From positions 129,976,621 to 130,040,620 of the forward strand of contig NC_091125.1 in the NCBI RefSeq assembly GCF_040183065.1: 64,000 nt of DNA, written 5' to 3'. A model generated the notes under the pieces. That model was not told the origin of the DNA. It was given only the letters and a program-made list of their open reading frames with translations, and did not search any database. Below, one piece after another: positions 10,466 to 21,639 of this stretch (positions are counted from its first letter, which is position 1; each line of letters begins with the position of its first letter). The position numbers and the translations under genes were made by a program. The DNA comes from Periplaneta americana (taxonomy: Eukaryota > Arthropoda > Insecta > Blattodea > Blattidae).

Positions 10466-11011
10466 CCACTTCGAACCGACATGTCGCTCAAGAAGTCTTT
10501 TTTAGAGTTTGGTTTACAAGTCTTGAGTAGCTGTCTAATCGTATTTTTTTCATGCGATAGCGTTATCGCAGTTTCGGCCGTCTTCTCTTCGCCATGTTCA
10601 GGTTTCAGCGCTGGAAAAAATAACCAACGGTGTTAGGAAGAACGATACATACAAAGCCCTCCATACAGGATGGAAGTGAAATAACCTGGCAGATTGAAAG
10701 GGACCACAGGGTACACTTAAATGAACAGAAAACCTATATTACGTTTTGTGATTAAATGCACGGTTAATTAGAAAATTAAGTTAGCAATATCGTTGCTAAA
10801 ATATTGCTCTTTCTTCTCGCAATACATAGGTAAAAGGTCAACGAACATAGATCCGACTTCCTAGGTGAACCTCTCACTCTCCGACTACAACGTTGCAATC
10901 TGTTCGCATCGTTCAGTGGCTTGACATTAGTGGTTTTCAAATTAAATTTACACGAAAACCGTCCACGTTATTGAAATACTCCAGATAGATAAATTAATCT
11001 TTATTATATTT

Positions 11012-11130
11012 TCCATCATCATCATCATCATCATCATCATGTCTTTCACGTGTTAGACCCTAGTGAATCCGTTACGGTCTCATGCCAGCGTTTTCGTGGT
11101 CTTCCCAAATTTCTCCTTCCTCTTGATACA
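11012..11130 (-). mobile_element. LINE 3' tail with (ATG)n
   Basis: On the minus strand the end of a LINE protein reads GRPRKRWHETVTDS, followed by a short 3' region and (ATG)n. It has the same architecture as the fragment at 3673-3852 in the opposite orientation. Confidence 0.55.
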
Positions 11131-12109
11131 TAGGCAGGGGCAGGTATTTATGGAGATTAATTTTATCATTTGTGTTTTTTAATATTGGTGTCGGCGGAGA
11201 TTGTTGGAGATTGATTTGTACTCTTGGCGGAGATAAATGGAAATTTTGGAATTGAAGTATTAACTCAGTATGAATATTACTGTCCAAATAATTAACATTA
11301 AAGCTTCGTTGGATTCTGGTAAAGATGCGGTATGCCAATAGATAATAGTTGTTGAATTGAGACTGTATTCAACACATATTCATTAAAAACGAAAAAAACT
11401 TGCAGCTTTCAAATTAACACTTTCAAATTATAATTCAATTCAATAATTATTAGTGAAGTATTGAATTCTCCGCCTTTTGAGTTCACTAATGTAATCAGAA
11501 CACCTGGAATACCATGTAATGTAGCTTACTTTGAATATAACGAATTCAAGTGAAAAAAAAAAATCGAAAAAAAAAAAACTCAGAATATGAAATTCGCTAT
11601 AAAACGACTCAATAGTAATAATTCGCGAATGTGTTCATATTTCGCTATTAGAAATCTATTTCGCTATTTGTCGCGATTGTTTAATCCGCATTTTATTAAT
11701 CAGAATCACTTAATTAGTAAAAATTAGTAAAAATCTATTGTAACTTATATCTATTATGTCGTGATTTTCGCGATCTCCATTAAATATCCGGCCCTGTACA
11801 TATACAAGAATAATTTGTCTAGGACATCTAGTGCGATCCATCCTTTCGACATGTTTCTATCGATATGGAAAAATTCACGATACTACTCGCAATAGCTACC
11901 GAATAAGAGGGTGTTACACTTGGAAATAAACTTTTTTTTCTGAGAAAACTATTAACTTTCCAGCAATATGGTATTACACATTTTTGTTACATACAACATG
12001 AGCTATTCCCTGAAGATCCCCTCACACCGCAAACTTGTACGAGTAAATTTCCAGCTTTAGCATAACACACACTTCTTTGGCTTTTATTTTATCTTTGTGA
12101 GAATCAGGA

Positions 12110-12111
<2 letters not shown>

Positions 12112-12175
<64 letters not shown>
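12112..12175. repeat. (AAT)n microsatellite
   Basis: About 21 trinucleotide units, uninterrupted. Confidence 0.95.
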
Positions 12176-12176
<1 letters not shown>

Positions 12177-12639
12177 TTCAGTAACATGAACTATAAACGA
12201 CACACCCTCAAAGAATTTTTAATATTGGCTTGTGCAACAAATATAAGGCCCTAATGATTCAAATGTAAACATAAGTCACAAAATTGTCTGATGTCGTAAG
12301 TTCTCACAATCTCACTCACTTTGAAAGCACAACCAATTATGTAACATAATTTATTTAAAATAATGGTGACTAACAAGGTAATAGCAAATGCAAAACCATA
12401 CCACAAATATAACTTATTATATCAGCAGTTCTAGAAAATTGGTACTGCAGATTATATTGGGGTGAAGACATAATTACAAATCAAATAAGAAGGAACAGAA
12501 AATCATTTTCAGAGATATCGCCATGAAAATGGAATTACAACTCGAGAGAACGGAGACAGGTACAAACTTCTGGCCAAAAAATAAAATGAACTGTTGTTCC
12601 GAGGGTAAATAGATATTGTACTTTTCATTATGACAGCAA

Positions 12640-13198
12640 CAAGTTCACCATAGTCTAAGAAAAAGGCTGGAAAATGCTCTTCCTCGAAAGCTGCTCTCCT
12701 CTCCTGTACATCGTCGGCTTTGTTCTCGAGTTCGTAGTCATTGAAGTTGCACTTGGTGACCACAAGCCTGGATTTATTGCATAGATATCCGCAAAAAGTG
12801 GGGAACTAATAGCTAAGTAATAATAACAATAATAAACTATTCTATGATTGCTACCTTCTCAAATAACAGCATCACTTACTACACGTCACATGCTCGTCAC
12901 GGTTGAAGCAACTGCTGCACTACTGTGCAGTTTTGAAGAACATGTTCCTGCGAGGAGAGTATTTAAAACACCGACTGACCTACTTGTGAATCATCTCCAA
13001 ATAGAGAAGTAAAGCTTTGCCTGACTCTTCCTGTGTCTCTAAAATCGCAGCGGGAGCCTCGCGACAGTCATATGTCTTCAGTTTACGTTTGTGCTTTAAT
13101 CCTCTAGGAATGAACTGCGAAATTGAAACATTCCAACTATTGCATAAGCAGGGACTTCCCATAAATGTACCGATATTCCAAAAGGCAACGAACCCCAT
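12640..13198 (-). other. Two weak exon-like patches, not recognised
   Basis: On the minus strand 12983-13198 reads 72 residues including SQFIPRGLKHKRKLKTYDCR, with TTTCAATTTCGCAG as a possible acceptor inside. Positions 12640-12763 read TKCNFNDYELENKADDVQER. Both have a protein-like composition but no domain I can name and no firm splice sites at both ends. They could be decayed transposon or retrocopy sequence within intron 1. Confidence 0.2.
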
Positions 13199-14116
13199 AC
13201 AGTCCGATGATAATGTCCATGTTTTTCCAGATAGATTACGCTTTTAAAAGATCACTTATGTAATATTACACCCAATAATACATCAAGGTGAGATATCATA
13301 AAGGAATGCATTTCCAAAATGGCGGAATGCGTCATAGGTTCTTCTAGAAATCGTGTTATTGCGTTGTAAATGTCGATGAAACGCACTAAATCATATTCCT
13401 TTCAGTAAAACTAGTATAAATTGAATCTAGATTAAAACTAAAACACTTTTTAAGTAATCACACACAATTAAACACTACATTCAACGCTATTTCTCTTACA
13501 ATTGCCTTGGTGTCATATGATTCAAAGATGGCGTCCTCTGATTTTTTATTTTGCAAGAAATCGTGTAAAACTAAGCATCATTTTGTACGAGGGATATGAA
13601 AAGCGTTAAATTACAGTTTCTGAATTATTATTTTACGATATATTTTTGTATATTTCACTTTTTTCATTAATATATTTCCTTATTGAAGATAATTACAAAA
13701 ACATTATTTTTAGTGATACATAGTCGGGCTGTTCCATTTAGAAGGTGGAATATGGAAAGTAGCCAAAACGTTTTTGTCTTCATGTTTTGATGTTTTGTGA
13801 ATTTATTACTTATGTTAATGGGATACTATAATATTTCTGAATAGTTACTGTTATTCTTGATATATTTATAAGCTATAAAAAACAAAATAATAACTTGTCT
13901 ATAGATTTTCAAGGACATAACTTGTAACTAGGGATAAAATCAATTACGTAGTTCTAACATGATTTTATCTTGTATTCAAATAAATAGATATATGAAATGG
14001 TAGTCTTTAAGTATAAAACTTTTAACATTTTAAGTGTCATAATTTATTCGTATTCCATTTTCATGCACTATCAAATATCATGTAATACTAACCTTGAAAA
14101 AAATTGTAGTACTTAC

Positions 14117-14329
14117 GTCATAACGTGATTGATTGTTGTTGGGGTCGCGAGGAATATGAACGCTGGATAGGGCGAAGCACTGGTCCTTCACATGCAGTCC
14201 TGCGGGGGTGTGGTCGGCTCCTGCTCCGAACTCTGTCCCCGAAGAGCGCAGGCAGGACTGGACGTGGCCCGCTCTGAGCGGCAATGTTATTTTGGGACTC
14301 GGGGCCTCCATTGGCGAAGTCTCCCGCAT
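14117..14329 (-). CDS. Probable first coding exon of the Mohawk-like gene (exon 1)
   Basis: A GC-rich frame begins at ATG 14329 (context GCAATGC) and runs exactly 71 codons, starting MRETSPMEAPSPKITLPLRA, to a strong donor TATGAC|GTAAGT. An upstream in-frame stop follows a short open lead. It is the nearest coding-like exon upstream of exon 2 on the same strand, and its composition matches the other exons. The link to exon 2 is unproven. The donor is phase 0, and the only in-frame acceptors near 10465 (after GTTCGAAG or GATAAG) are weak, so another small exon may lie between. No known domain. Confidence 0.5.
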
Positions 14330-14800
14330 TGCATCCAAAATGGCTGCTACGCCTTCCCTCCATGACCAGTGTTAATGTCTCTCATTGATGGCAAGGCACG
14401 TAGTCTCGTGTTTGATACTCGCTCGCATAACTTCTTCTTGCGGTAATGAGCAATTTTACGCCAAAACTCTTGGCTCACTCTTAAACGGACCTTTGCAAGC
14501 TGCAGATTCGGATTCAAATTTGGAGCGAGTCTATGGTAATAAACATTGAGTTTTACGAAGATTACGCGTTTTATGCGTTCTTTTATCATGTTGTGAATTA
14601 TGGTAGTGCTTATTATTAATTTTCTTTAACTATAAAATTAGAAGTCCCACGCCGTACAGTGTAGTATCGTGATCTCGAAGACTCTAAGGCGGTGTTTCTG
14701 AAACTTTACCATCGTGGAACCCCTTTTAAACTAAGTGTAACCGTGGAACCCTTGCAATTCATTTCCATTGCTTTGCTATTATTATTATTATTATTATTAC

Positions 14801-14845
<45 letters not shown>

Positions 14846-15255
14846 ACACTTTTACATAGGCCCTTATATCATAGAAATATAAATAGCCCATCTGAAACAA
14901 AATTTATGGCTGAAATTAAATAATGGCAAGTAAACCATGGACTTATTTCATTTATCCGCTGAAAATGTTGCAGTATTTCACATAGCAATAATGTCAGTGT
15001 ACATTAAAATAATCATTTGCTTATGACTTTCACTTGTTACGCAATTTTAACAATTGTCTTTCGTATTAATTATTATAGATAATTACAATAATGTCATGAA
15101 AAAGACATAATAAGATTATATTAGATTCTGTTAACTTGCAAGTTACTTTTGTATGATGTTTTATTAATAACCATATTATAATCTGCACATATAAGAACAA
15201 CAGTTTACCACTTCAGGAGTTACTTAAAATGAAACAGTTGTAACATAGCCATGTC
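14330..15255. other. Region upstream of the homeobox gene
   Basis: This would contain the 5' UTR or promoter of the minus-strand gene if 14117-14329 is the first exon. No TATA box or initiator could be assigned with confidence. An (ATT)n array occupies 14776-14843. Nothing else is recognised. Confidence 0.35.
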
Positions 15256-15398
15256 GACCTGGTTGGCGAGTTGGTATAGCGCTGGCTTTCTATGCCCAAG
15301 GTTGCGGGTTCGATCCCGGGCCAGGTCGATGGCATTTAAGTGTGCTTAAATGCTACAGGCTCATGTCAGTAGATTTACTGGCAAGTAAAAGAACTCCT
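15256..15398 (+). mobile_element. tRNA-derived SINE, 5' half
   Basis: A 72-base tRNA-like head (15256-15327) has a fully paired 7-bp acceptor-like stem, GACCTGG with CCAGGTC, and a B-box GGTTCGATCCC. The A-box region is GGCGAGTTGGTATAGC. The body continues with GGCATTTAAGTGTGC and is interrupted by a LINE at 15399. The 3' half resumes at 16178. Confidence 0.8.
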
Positions 15399-16166
15399 TA
15401 CTTACTTACTTACTTACTTACTGGCTTTTAAGGAACCCGAAGGTTCATTGCCGCCCTCACATAAGCCCGCCATTGGTCCCTATCCTGAGCAAAATTAATC
15501 CATTCTCTATCATCATATCCCACCTCCCTCAAATCCATTTTAATATTATCTTCCCATCTACGTCTCGGCCTCCCTAAAGGTCTTTTTCCCTCCGGCCTCC
15601 CAACTAACACTCTATATGCATTTCTGGATTCGCCCATACGTGCTACATGCCCTGCCCATCTCAAACGTCTGGATTTAATGTTCCTAATTATGTCAGGTGA
15701 AGAATACAATGCTTGCAGTTCTGTGTTGTGTAACTTTCTCCATTCTCATGTAACTTCATTCCTCTTAGCCCCAAATATTTTCCTAAGAATCTTATTCTCA
15801 AACACCCGTAGTCTCTGTTCCTCTCTCAAAGTGATAGTCCAAGTTTCAAAACCATACAGAACAACCGGTAATATAACTGTTTTATAAATTCTAACTTTCA
15901 GATTTTTCGATAGCAGACTGGATGATAAAAGTTTCTCAACCGAATAATAACAGGCATTTCCCATATTTATTCTGTGTTTAATTTCCTCCCGAGTATCATT
16001 TATATTTGTTACTGTTTCTCCCAGGTATTTGAACTTCTCCACCTCTTCAAAAGATAAATTTCCAATTTTTATATTTCCATTTCGTACAATATTGTCTTTT
16101 CGGGATTTACTTCCAAACCTATCTCTTTACTTGCTTCCAGTAAAATTCCCGTGTTTTCCCTAATCG
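15399..16166 (-). mobile_element. LINE with (GTAA)n tail, 5'-truncated, inserted in a SINE
   Basis: On the minus strand the C-terminal part of a LINE reverse transcriptase can be read: EKFKYLGETVTNINDTREEI, KTVILPVVLYGFETWTITLR, SRRLRWAGHVARMGESRNAY, GRPEGKRPLGRPRRRWEDNI and DQWRAYVRAAMNLRVP, with one shift in the middle. It ends in (GTAA)n, seen as TTAC repeats on plus. AAAGAACTCCT flanks it at 15388-15398 and 16167-16177, an 11-bp target duplication. The catalytic part of the polymerase is absent. Confidence 0.85.
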
Positions 16167-16177
16167 AAAGAACTCCT

Positions 16178-16250
16178 GCGGGACAAAATTCCGGCACATC
16201 TGGCGACGCTGATATAACCTCTGCAGTTGCGAGCGTCGTTAAATAAAACA
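16178..16250 (+). mobile_element. tRNA-derived SINE, 3' half
   Basis: It continues the SINE begun at 15256 with GCGGGACAAAATTCCGGCAC and ends GCGAGCGTCGTTAAATAAAA. It was separated from its head by the LINE insertion. Confidence 0.75.
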
Positions 16251-16674
16251 TAACATTTAAACATAGCCATAACACATATCTATGTATTGGACATTTTGAC
16301 TTGTTGACATTTCCATATATTGAACATTTTGTTTTGAGGATATTTCTGCATATTAGGCATTTCACTAGTGACCTTATTTGATTGGAAGTTTTAGTTGTGG
16401 ACATTTTTGTAGTGGACTTCCTGTATATCGGACTTCGAGCTGTGGACGAATTAACCTGGAATGCTTTTTGTCTCTCAGACCACCATATAAACAAAAAAAT
16501 GTAACTTCAAAATAATTACATTCTCCAACCTATTCAACTAGTGCGTGAAACTCTAGTGTTATATCTGTTATTGCCAGTCGCAATTGATCAGAAAGATGGC
16601 TGTCTATTGCTCGAGACCTGCATTTAGATTTTATTGTTTCATAACCCTAAACAGTTGCACTCACTCACTCATAC

Positions 16675-16816
16675 TCACCTCACCTCACCTCACCTCACCT
16701 CACCTCACCTCACCTCACCTCACCTCACCTCACCTCACCCCACCCTACTCCACCCCACTCACTCACTCACTCACTCACTCACTCACTCACTCACTCACTC
16801 ACTCACTCACTCACTC
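16675..16816. repeat. (CACCT)n followed by (TCAC)n microsatellites
   Basis: About 12 pentamer copies of CACCT, then about 16 tetramers of TCAC. The same tetramer in the same orientation resumes at 18122, on the other side of the BED-finger element. Confidence 0.9.
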
Positions 16817-18121
16817 CAGTGCTGCTCATCGGAGTGACTACTATCGCGGAGGAATCGGAGATTACCGGTGATCTCCGGTACTACCGTAGGTGGAACAGGG
16901 GACTACGGAGGGACGCGGTGGTTCGGAGCGAAGCGACAGTTAGCTCAAGGACGACCGGCGCGTACGGACTGACGGTAGTTGTGAGTGGAATAAAATGGCA
17001 CCAAATCGGATATCCGTCGCATGGAAATTCTTTAATTTAGTTGAAGGTAATAATAAAGTCGTACTCCGTAAACTTTGTTGGCGAATTTACTCTAAGGGTG
17101 GTGGAACTTCGAATTTGTTAGACCATTTGAAGCGATCGCACAATCGCGAACTTGATGAAAACAATTACGCAAAACATTTGATACGATTTCTTTTTAAATT
17201 TTTTTAGTGCTATTGTTCCCAAAGGCCCACAGTATAAGAAAAAGTCTTGAAATTTCTCTAAAACGTAAGTTTCGAGGCAATAAAAACATATGAAATATTT
17301 AAAAGACGACTTGAGTTATATTTTGCTGTTTAGATAACTTGAGTCATATTTTACTGTTTGGATTAAAATATTGAGTTTCTGAATGAAACTAAAGAAACAA
17401 GTGGTAATAATATAATTACAATTTATTCTTAAGTTGATATCCGCTTATATTTTTATTACAGAGAAAGAGTGGCGCGTTTTAGAAGAGGCAGTTCAAATAC
17501 TGACGCCCTTTAACACAATAATCACAATCCTGTCCGGTGAAGAATCTGAATATATTATGTTGGACAGTAAACTTTAACCCATTGATAGCCCACGTTTCTT
17601 TTGTTCCATTCTGAAGCTCCCTTAATATATTTTACATTAAACTAAACCGATTAGAATAATAATTGACAAACACTGTTTGCGATTAAACGAGAGATTCTAG
17701 GAGAACTACAGTATAAATGTTTACATTAGCTACTGAATAGCTTCACTTCTGCGTTAATTTTGCAGTTAGATTGAATGTTATTAATTTGATCAATTACATA
17801 AAACTAATACGCCTTTCCACATATACTATGAATTTCAAAACTAGAAAAAAATCTGTCAGCTAACGTAGAACTTCAAGCAAAACAAGAGAAAAAAAAGCCG
17901 AAGAGAGAGAGAGATTAACATAAAAGAAAGAATAAACAAGAAATTACAACTTATTTTAAAAGATACGCGGACGTCAGCGGGCTCGAATCACTACCTGATC
18001 CGATTAAAGGAATGCTCAGCGGAAAGTGTATGTCTGCGCCACAGCACATATACAACCTGCGCGGAGGTAACCGGAGGTCTCCGATTGAAAGCACGCAAAC
18101 AACCGCTCCGGAGAAAACCTA
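16817..18121 (+). mobile_element. hAT-like (ZBED) element remnant between two (TCAC)n arrays
   Basis: It lies exactly between two (TCAC)n arrays. The left part is GC-rich and its CGGAG/CTCCG motifs recur near the right end (18060-18115). It contains a BED-type finger at 16995-17207 and, further on, a piece that reads EKEWRVLEEAVQILTPFNTI and LSGEESEYIML (17458-17576), the middle part of hAT transposases. The rest of the gene is missing. Confidence 0.6.
16995..17207 (+). pseudogene. BED zinc finger of a hAT transposase (fragment)
   Basis: ATG at 16995 opens a 70-residue frame: VAWKFFNLVEGNNKVVLRKL, then CWRIYSKGGGTSNLLDHLKR and SH. The layout W-x-x-F, then C-x-x-x-Y-S, then G-G-T-S-N-L-x-x-H-L-K-R-x-H is that of the BED DNA-binding finger in ZBED/hAT transposases. 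The first of the two usual Cys residues is changed (LRKLC in place of C-x-x-C), so metal binding may be lost. The frame ends soon after the finger. Confidence 0.7.
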
Positions 18122-18190
18122 ATCACTCACTCACTCACTCACTCACTCACTCACTCACTCACTCACTCACTCACTCACTCACTCACTCAC
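18122..18190. repeat. (TCAC)n microsatellite
   Basis: About 17 tetramers, same orientation as the array ending at 16816. Confidence 0.95.
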
Positions 18191-18335
18191 AAGTCGTAGC
18201 GAACATAGCTTCAGTGACATATCCAAAGGAACGAAAATACGGGTATTTATTTTTACAAAATTGTTTGAAAACATAGTACGTTGTCATCATATTCAAGACT
18301 TCCATTGTGCATGAAATTTCCTCTTTCTTGAGGTA

Positions 18336-18724
18336 CAGTAGTGGCAAAAAAACCGGACCGACCCTTGTAGCTGATTTCAGAGCCTTGTTCACTCCAGAGC
18401 ACGGTAGACTGGTAACTAAGACTTTCGTGGTTCGAATCCTGCCTGGGAAGGAAACTTTTTTTGTTCCTTATTCAAATTTATTCCCAATACTTTTCGATTG
18501 CTGGTAAAATTCATGTTCTGGGAATAAGTTAATTAAGTAGTAAAATATCGCTGCAATCGAAAAGTATTGGGAATAAGTTTGAATAAAGAACAAAAAAAAA
18601 AAGCTTCCTTCCCAGGCAGGATTCGAACTACGAAAGTCTTAGTTACCAGTCTATCGTGCTCTGGAGTGAACAAGGCTATGAAATCAGCTACAAGGTTCGG
18701 TCCGGTTTTTTTTTGCCACTACTG
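18336..18724. mobile_element. TA-flanked palindromic MITE carrying a tRNA-like segment in each arm
   Basis: Outer ends CAGTAGTGGCAAAAAAACCG and its inverse are flanked by TA. Arms of about 165 bp (18336-18500 and 18558-18724) are inverted copies with few differences. Each arm includes ACTAAGACTTTCGTGGTTCG and AATCCTGCCTGG or close variants, which contain a B-box-like GGTTCGAATCC. A Tc1/mariner-type MITE in which an SINE-like unit became part of a foldback is the best reading. Confidence 0.75.
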
Positions 18725-18914
18725 TACATGGTTTGGTAATCCGCCACGTACAGTACACCAACAGAGAACAAGCAACCTACTGACTGTTCAGACTTCAACA
18801 CAGAGCGAAGGCGTGGTGGTGCGGGGTGGAAGCATATAAGCATATTAGGTGCAGTTTGCATGTAAACAGATTCACAAATGATCGCGATTCATGATTTGAA
18901 GATCTGTGTCTTAA

Positions 18915-19879
18915 CCCTTTGATGCACGCATTTGGGAAGGAAATAAAAAATTGTGTTTGCAACGAAATTAAACTTTTATTTGTCTAAGAGAAGCGCCTCA
19001 AATTTTAAAAATCGTAAAAACTTCCATTTTTTACACAGAAAATGGGTGCTTTCATGGTAAAACCACTATGCAATACTACAGAACACAATGTCTTCAGACT
19101 TATTGCGAATGATACAAAATGAAACAGTTTCTGGTTTCATTAAGGCAAAGTGCCACTTCACATGTGTTGCGTGGTAATTAGAAAGGAAAAGAATGGATCT
19201 TCTATTCTTCCACTTGAGCCAGGACACTCCAGCATATGACGTACGGCTGTCAGTTTCACCACGTTTCATGTCGCGGTCTCTTCTTTCGTCGTGTGGTAAA
19301 CCAATACGCCCATGTCTAACTGTACCACATGCATAGATATTTTGCTCCCTTAGAGATCATCAGATTCAAACTTGTGAAAAAGTTGTCAAAAATACTTTGT
19401 GATTGTCACCAACCATCTCTTCCTTGTAGCCATGATGAATAAACTGACACAAAAATGGAACATTTTGTTGGATATGGTAAGCATAACTACCCTGTTTGCG
19501 TAGTGGTTACGTTTTGAAACCACCACATTATTTCTATATTGACGCCACATGTGTCGAAGAAATTACAATCTTGTTACTGAAATATGTTCTAAAAGACCGA
19601 AAGACAAATAATACTAAATAGAAACTTAACGTAACTGTGATATTTTAGCATACAACTGAAATAAAAACAATTAGCGAGTCTTCCACACCCCAACTATACA
19701 CAACAACATCGGCCATCTTAGTGGAGCAACACAAATATAGGGAAAATAAAATTCTTCTACAGTTACTAGGGATCAGTGAAAGCAGCGCAGTAGTTTTGAA
19801 ATAAAAATCGCACTGTAAATAGGAAGGAAATTCAAATTTAAAAGGTGGTTATGTACTGTAACCACTGCGCTTCAAAGGG
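18915..19879 (-). mobile_element. piggyBac-family element, internally deleted
   Basis: TTAA at both edges (18911-18914 and 19880-19883) and inverted ends CCCTTTGATGCACGC and CCCTTTGAAGCGC are typical of piggyBac transposons. On the minus strand fragments of the transposase can be read: FDNFFTSLNLMIS, then ACGTVRHGRIGLPHDER after shifts, then MKRGETDSRTSYAGVSWLKW and KNRRSILFLSNY (19066-19269). These belong to the catalytic core and the part just after it. N-terminal and C-terminal parts are lost and stops are present. Confidence 0.85.
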
Positions 19880-19883
19880 TTAA

Positions 19884-20544
19884 GTAATACACGCACCCCC
19901 ATATATCAATCAATTCTACTTTCTCCCCACGTAACATTCTTTATAACAGACGCTGGCTGTAAGGAGATGTAGATTGTTTACAGAACTTCTTAAATTGTTA
20001 ATCTGACGGTCATAGATGGCGAACTCAAGTTCAGTGACAATGATAATGCTCTTACTAGTTGAGTGAAGTGTCCTCTGCTCCCGTGGTCTCGAGGATATGC
20101 TGCGTTCTCGACCCCAATAAACGATCATTCTTAAGTTTGTCTGGATTACGTAACAAATACGCAAGATTACACATGCCGGCAGATGTATGAAATAGCCTAC
20201 ATACTTCAAACGATGTTGTTTACCTTTTCATTAAGTGCTAAGTTACTCACAATTGCCAATGAAATATACAGAGGTCATGGTCCCTTCTATTATATCCCCT
20301 AAAATTTCTGGAGCTTTCATTTACCGAAAATATTTTAGTCTCGAAACAAATGTTTTATTTTTCATTTCTGATTTTTTTATTTCGAACATTTTATGTTATT
20401 CTTTCTTATATATCCTAGCTTGTATTCTTGTAGGCTGTATCAGGCGCTGATTCAGAAGAAGCACTTGAACACGTATCCACCCGAAGCTTTTTTTTTAGAT
20501 GAATAGGCACTTAAATATAATTTTATACAGTACAAGGCTACAAT
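19884..20544. other. No gene seen
   Basis: Short open frames only, without protein-like features. Confidence 0.4.
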
Positions 20545-21350
20545 AGTAATATACGTTACAAGAGCGGTATGTTGACGTTTTCATGTTCGAGGAAAAGATT
20601 GAAAAAGCGAAACGTAGTTGAGCTTTATTAATTTTCGAGAACATGAAAACAAACATACCGCTCGTGTATCGTACATTATTTTGTGCGAAGATCGTTTATT
20701 ACATACCTGAAAGACGAATTTCTAATTATTTGCAATGAAATCTCCATGTTGGTTTCTGTTCAATGACGGCAACTTCGGAAAACCAAAATATCTTTCTTCA
20801 ACATTGTTGCTATAAAATGTTTCCTGTGTTTACTATATTCCAGCAGGCCGTGATATACGTCTGTCTTTTTTTTTCCCCCAGTCTATAAATGCGAACTTAA
20901 AACAAACGGTAAGGTTATGTAATGATTTATTTTTCATTTTAATATTTTAACAATATTATTTATATAACATATTGCAGTAATAACATCGGCATCTGGAATC
21001 TTGTTGATTTTTTTCACGGCTTCCTTAATGTTACTTGCACCAGGAATGCAATAAGTTTCGTGGAGTAGTAGACTTTACTTAATTTTTGCAAATATTTAAA
21101 AACAATAATTAACATTGCAATTTAGGTGAAATTGCAGTGGTAAGTTTCCAATTTATAATTATTACTATGTTAAACGTCTCTAAAAATAATATGTTAAAAG
21201 CCTAAAGCAGTAAAATGAATGTGGCGCTTAAGCGGTAAGAAGAGGGAAATTGTTATGTGTGTTACGTTGGGAATACTGAATGTGGTATTTCACACTTACC
21301 GCGTATTGGTTCTGTGCAGAAAACAAGCAAATATGCACGATCTCCCACAA
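20545..21350. repeat. Dispersed ~0.8-kb repeat, copy 1
   Basis: Matches 28001-28790 in the same orientation over nearly its whole length with only scattered differences. The first 130 bases contain a small inverted pair, AAGAGCGGTATGTT and AACATACCGCTC. No convincing coding frame is shared. Probably a non-autonomous transposon. Confidence 0.8.
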
Positions 21351-21639
21351 ACTAATGTTTAATACTTGTAACGAAGAAAGAAATGAACAAGAAAACATAG
21401 GACACATTATCACAACCTAAAATTAATTGTCTTCAGAATGTCTCTGCGACAGAGTTTCAAAATCAGGAATTATGTCCTTACTGTCAATAGTAGTTGTTCA
21501 CGAAGGTATTTGCCTGTCAATCGTGATTTAAATTTGGTTTTTACTATTTTACGTGACTGCATGGGTCCATCTTGTCTGATGTAGTCTCGCCACATGTCCC
21601 TCTCAGGTCCAGAATATATTACTGATTAATTCCTGTTTT

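Larger units (their letters stand above)
10466..14116. other. Intron 1 of the Mohawk-like gene (presumed)
   Basis: Mostly AT-rich sequence with (ATC)n near 11015-11040, a LINE tail (11012-11130), (AAT)n at 12112-12175 and two weak exon-like patches (12640-13198). The stretches 10500-11000, 11350-12110 and 13250-14100 hold nothing recognised. Confidence 0.5.

Noticed and set aside
15256-15327. A working tRNA gene
   Set aside because: The acceptor-like stem and B-box are good, but it continues directly into a SINE body, and the anticodon arm is not convincing.
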